Positions 63,546-64,000 of a stretch of DNA of 64,000 nt are shown here, in pieces. Below the pieces are notes generated by a model. The model made no database searches. It was not told where the DNA came from and saw only the letters and a list, made by a program, of their open reading frames with translations. The translations under genes were made by a program, and so were the position numbers. This DNA is from Actinobaculum suis (GTDB lineage Bacteria; Actinomycetota; Actinomycetes; Actinomycetales; Actinomycetaceae), in NCBI RefSeq assembly GCF_900102025.1, contig NZ_FNAU01000004.1, positions 94,820-158,819 of the forward strand. Direction: 5' to 3'. How positions within the stretch are numbered: the first letter of the stretch is position 1; every line of letters starts with the position of its first letter.

Positions 63546-63803
63546 CCCGGAAGAAAGTGGCTGCCCGGTAGGCGATCTGCATCTGCCCAGCAGGAGAATT
63601 ACCTGGCCGCGCGTCTCGCAATAAAACATTACCGCCCGAAATGTGATCTGCGCCCGGAAACTTTTTATTCACAAAAGCTTCACCCCGAATTTATGTGAAC
63701 TCATTAGCGTAACTGTCCGTCAAGAACGAAGTAGGTAAGTACCTCAACGAGGTACAGCGCATACAGCAGCGTTACCGAGACAGACGCGAAGGGTGGGGCA
63801 GCC

Positions 63804-63935
63804 GTGGATTCAGCGCAAAACCTTCCACCGGAGAAACGCCAGCCGCTAGGCAAACAGCCGCTAGGCAAGCAGCCGCTAGGCAAGCAGCCGCTAGGCAAGC
63901 AGCCGCTGGACCTGACCCCCTGTTGGTGGACATAG
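63804..63935 (+). CDS. Possible 43-codon frame with KQPLG repeats
   Basis: From a GTG at 63804 (preceded by gggtgggg) a frame reads through four or five copies of the pentapeptide KQPLG, then LDLTPCWWT and a stop. The repeat DNA has period 15, so it stays open in all copies. No homologue is known and the composition is extreme. It is as likely to be an untranslated array or the decayed front of a gene as a real peptide. Confidence 0.2.
   Translation: MDSAQNLPPEKRQPLGKQPLGKQPLGKQPLGKQPLDLTPCWWT
63841..63907. repeat. 15-bp tandem repeat
   Basis: agccgctaggcaaac or agccgctaggcaagc repeated four times from 63841 with a partial fifth. Read on the plus strand in one frame each unit has a TAG; in another it is open. 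Confidence 0.9.
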
Positions 63936-63976
63936 GCTAGCCCCGGCGTTCAGCCGGAGAAAGGTAGTCTTCTACC

Positions 63977-64000
63977 ATGTCCCGTAAAACATATTCCGCG
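63977..64000 (+). CDS. Start of a gene running off the window
   Basis: ATG at 63977 opens MSRKTYSA and continues past the window edge. GAAAGG lies about 12 bases upstream. Too short to identify. Confidence 0.4.

Noticed and set aside
63841..63907. CRISPR-like array
   Set aside because: Units are directly adjacent 15-mers with no unique spacers and no cas genes nearby.

Overview
The window looks like chromosomal core DNA of a mycothiol-using actinobacterium of moderate-to-high GC, most likely a member of the Actinomycetales/Actinomycetaceae (Actinotignum, Trueperella or Arcanobacterium type). The evidence is typical actinobacterial gene neighbourhoods: an RpfB-like G5 protein next to ksgA; glmU-prs followed by rplY-pth-mfd; eno, ftsB-like divIC, DUF501 and ppx; a mycothiol S-conjugate amidase (mca) beside greA; and frequent GTG/TTG starts with AAGGAG-type ribosome binding sites. 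The family assignment is inference. I see no phage, insertion sequence, CRISPR array or rRNA operon.

Layout. 0-5.3 kb: a proline-rich membrane protein, a G5/transglycosylase wall protein, ksgA and an ABC-F ATPase. 5.4-12.3 kb: a lipoprotein divergent from a MacAB-like export operon whose permease is frameshifted at an A7 run, then a NatAB-type exporter with a TetR regulator. 12.3-21.5 kb: tRNA-Gln, a GlmU lacking its acetyltransferase half, prs, a TSUP permease, rplY, pth and mfd. 21.5-26.5 kb: a sulfur amino acid operon (Cys/Met PLP enzyme, two cystine-type binding lipoproteins, permease, ATPase). 26.5-27.6 kb: a long gene-free stretch with two DnaA boxes. 27.6-33.7 kb: eno, an MFS transporter, ftsB-like, DUF501 and ppx. 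34-41 kb: nhaA, a Leu(UAA) tRNA, an ABC-2 exporter, a Bax1-I family membrane protein, FKBP, msrA and greA. 41.7-51.7 kb: mca, trhA, uppS, a degenerate PfkB-like protein, xseB, xseA, rmuC, a patatin-like phospholipase and ychF. 52-57 kb: a tripeptidyl-aminopeptidase-like lipoprotein and a P-type cation ATPase. 57-61 kb: metNIQ with an upstream control region. 61-64 kb: pyrG, tdk and the first codons of another gene.

Three things stand out. (1) Upstream of metNIQ lies what looks like a complete methionine attenuator: a promoter, a 36-codon methionine-rich leader peptide with its own RBS, a terminator with a T-tail, and an alternative pairing between the leader and the terminator arm. (2) Many genes are followed directly by short tandem arrays that copy the last codons including the stop codon. 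The period is often not divisible by three, so stops fall in several frames. (3) Housekeeping proteins (KsgA, Mfd, PyrG, the PfkB-like protein, a patatin, the PLP enzyme) carry in-frame 15-18 bp minisatellites. Together, (2) and (3) suggest a genome prone to tandem duplication.
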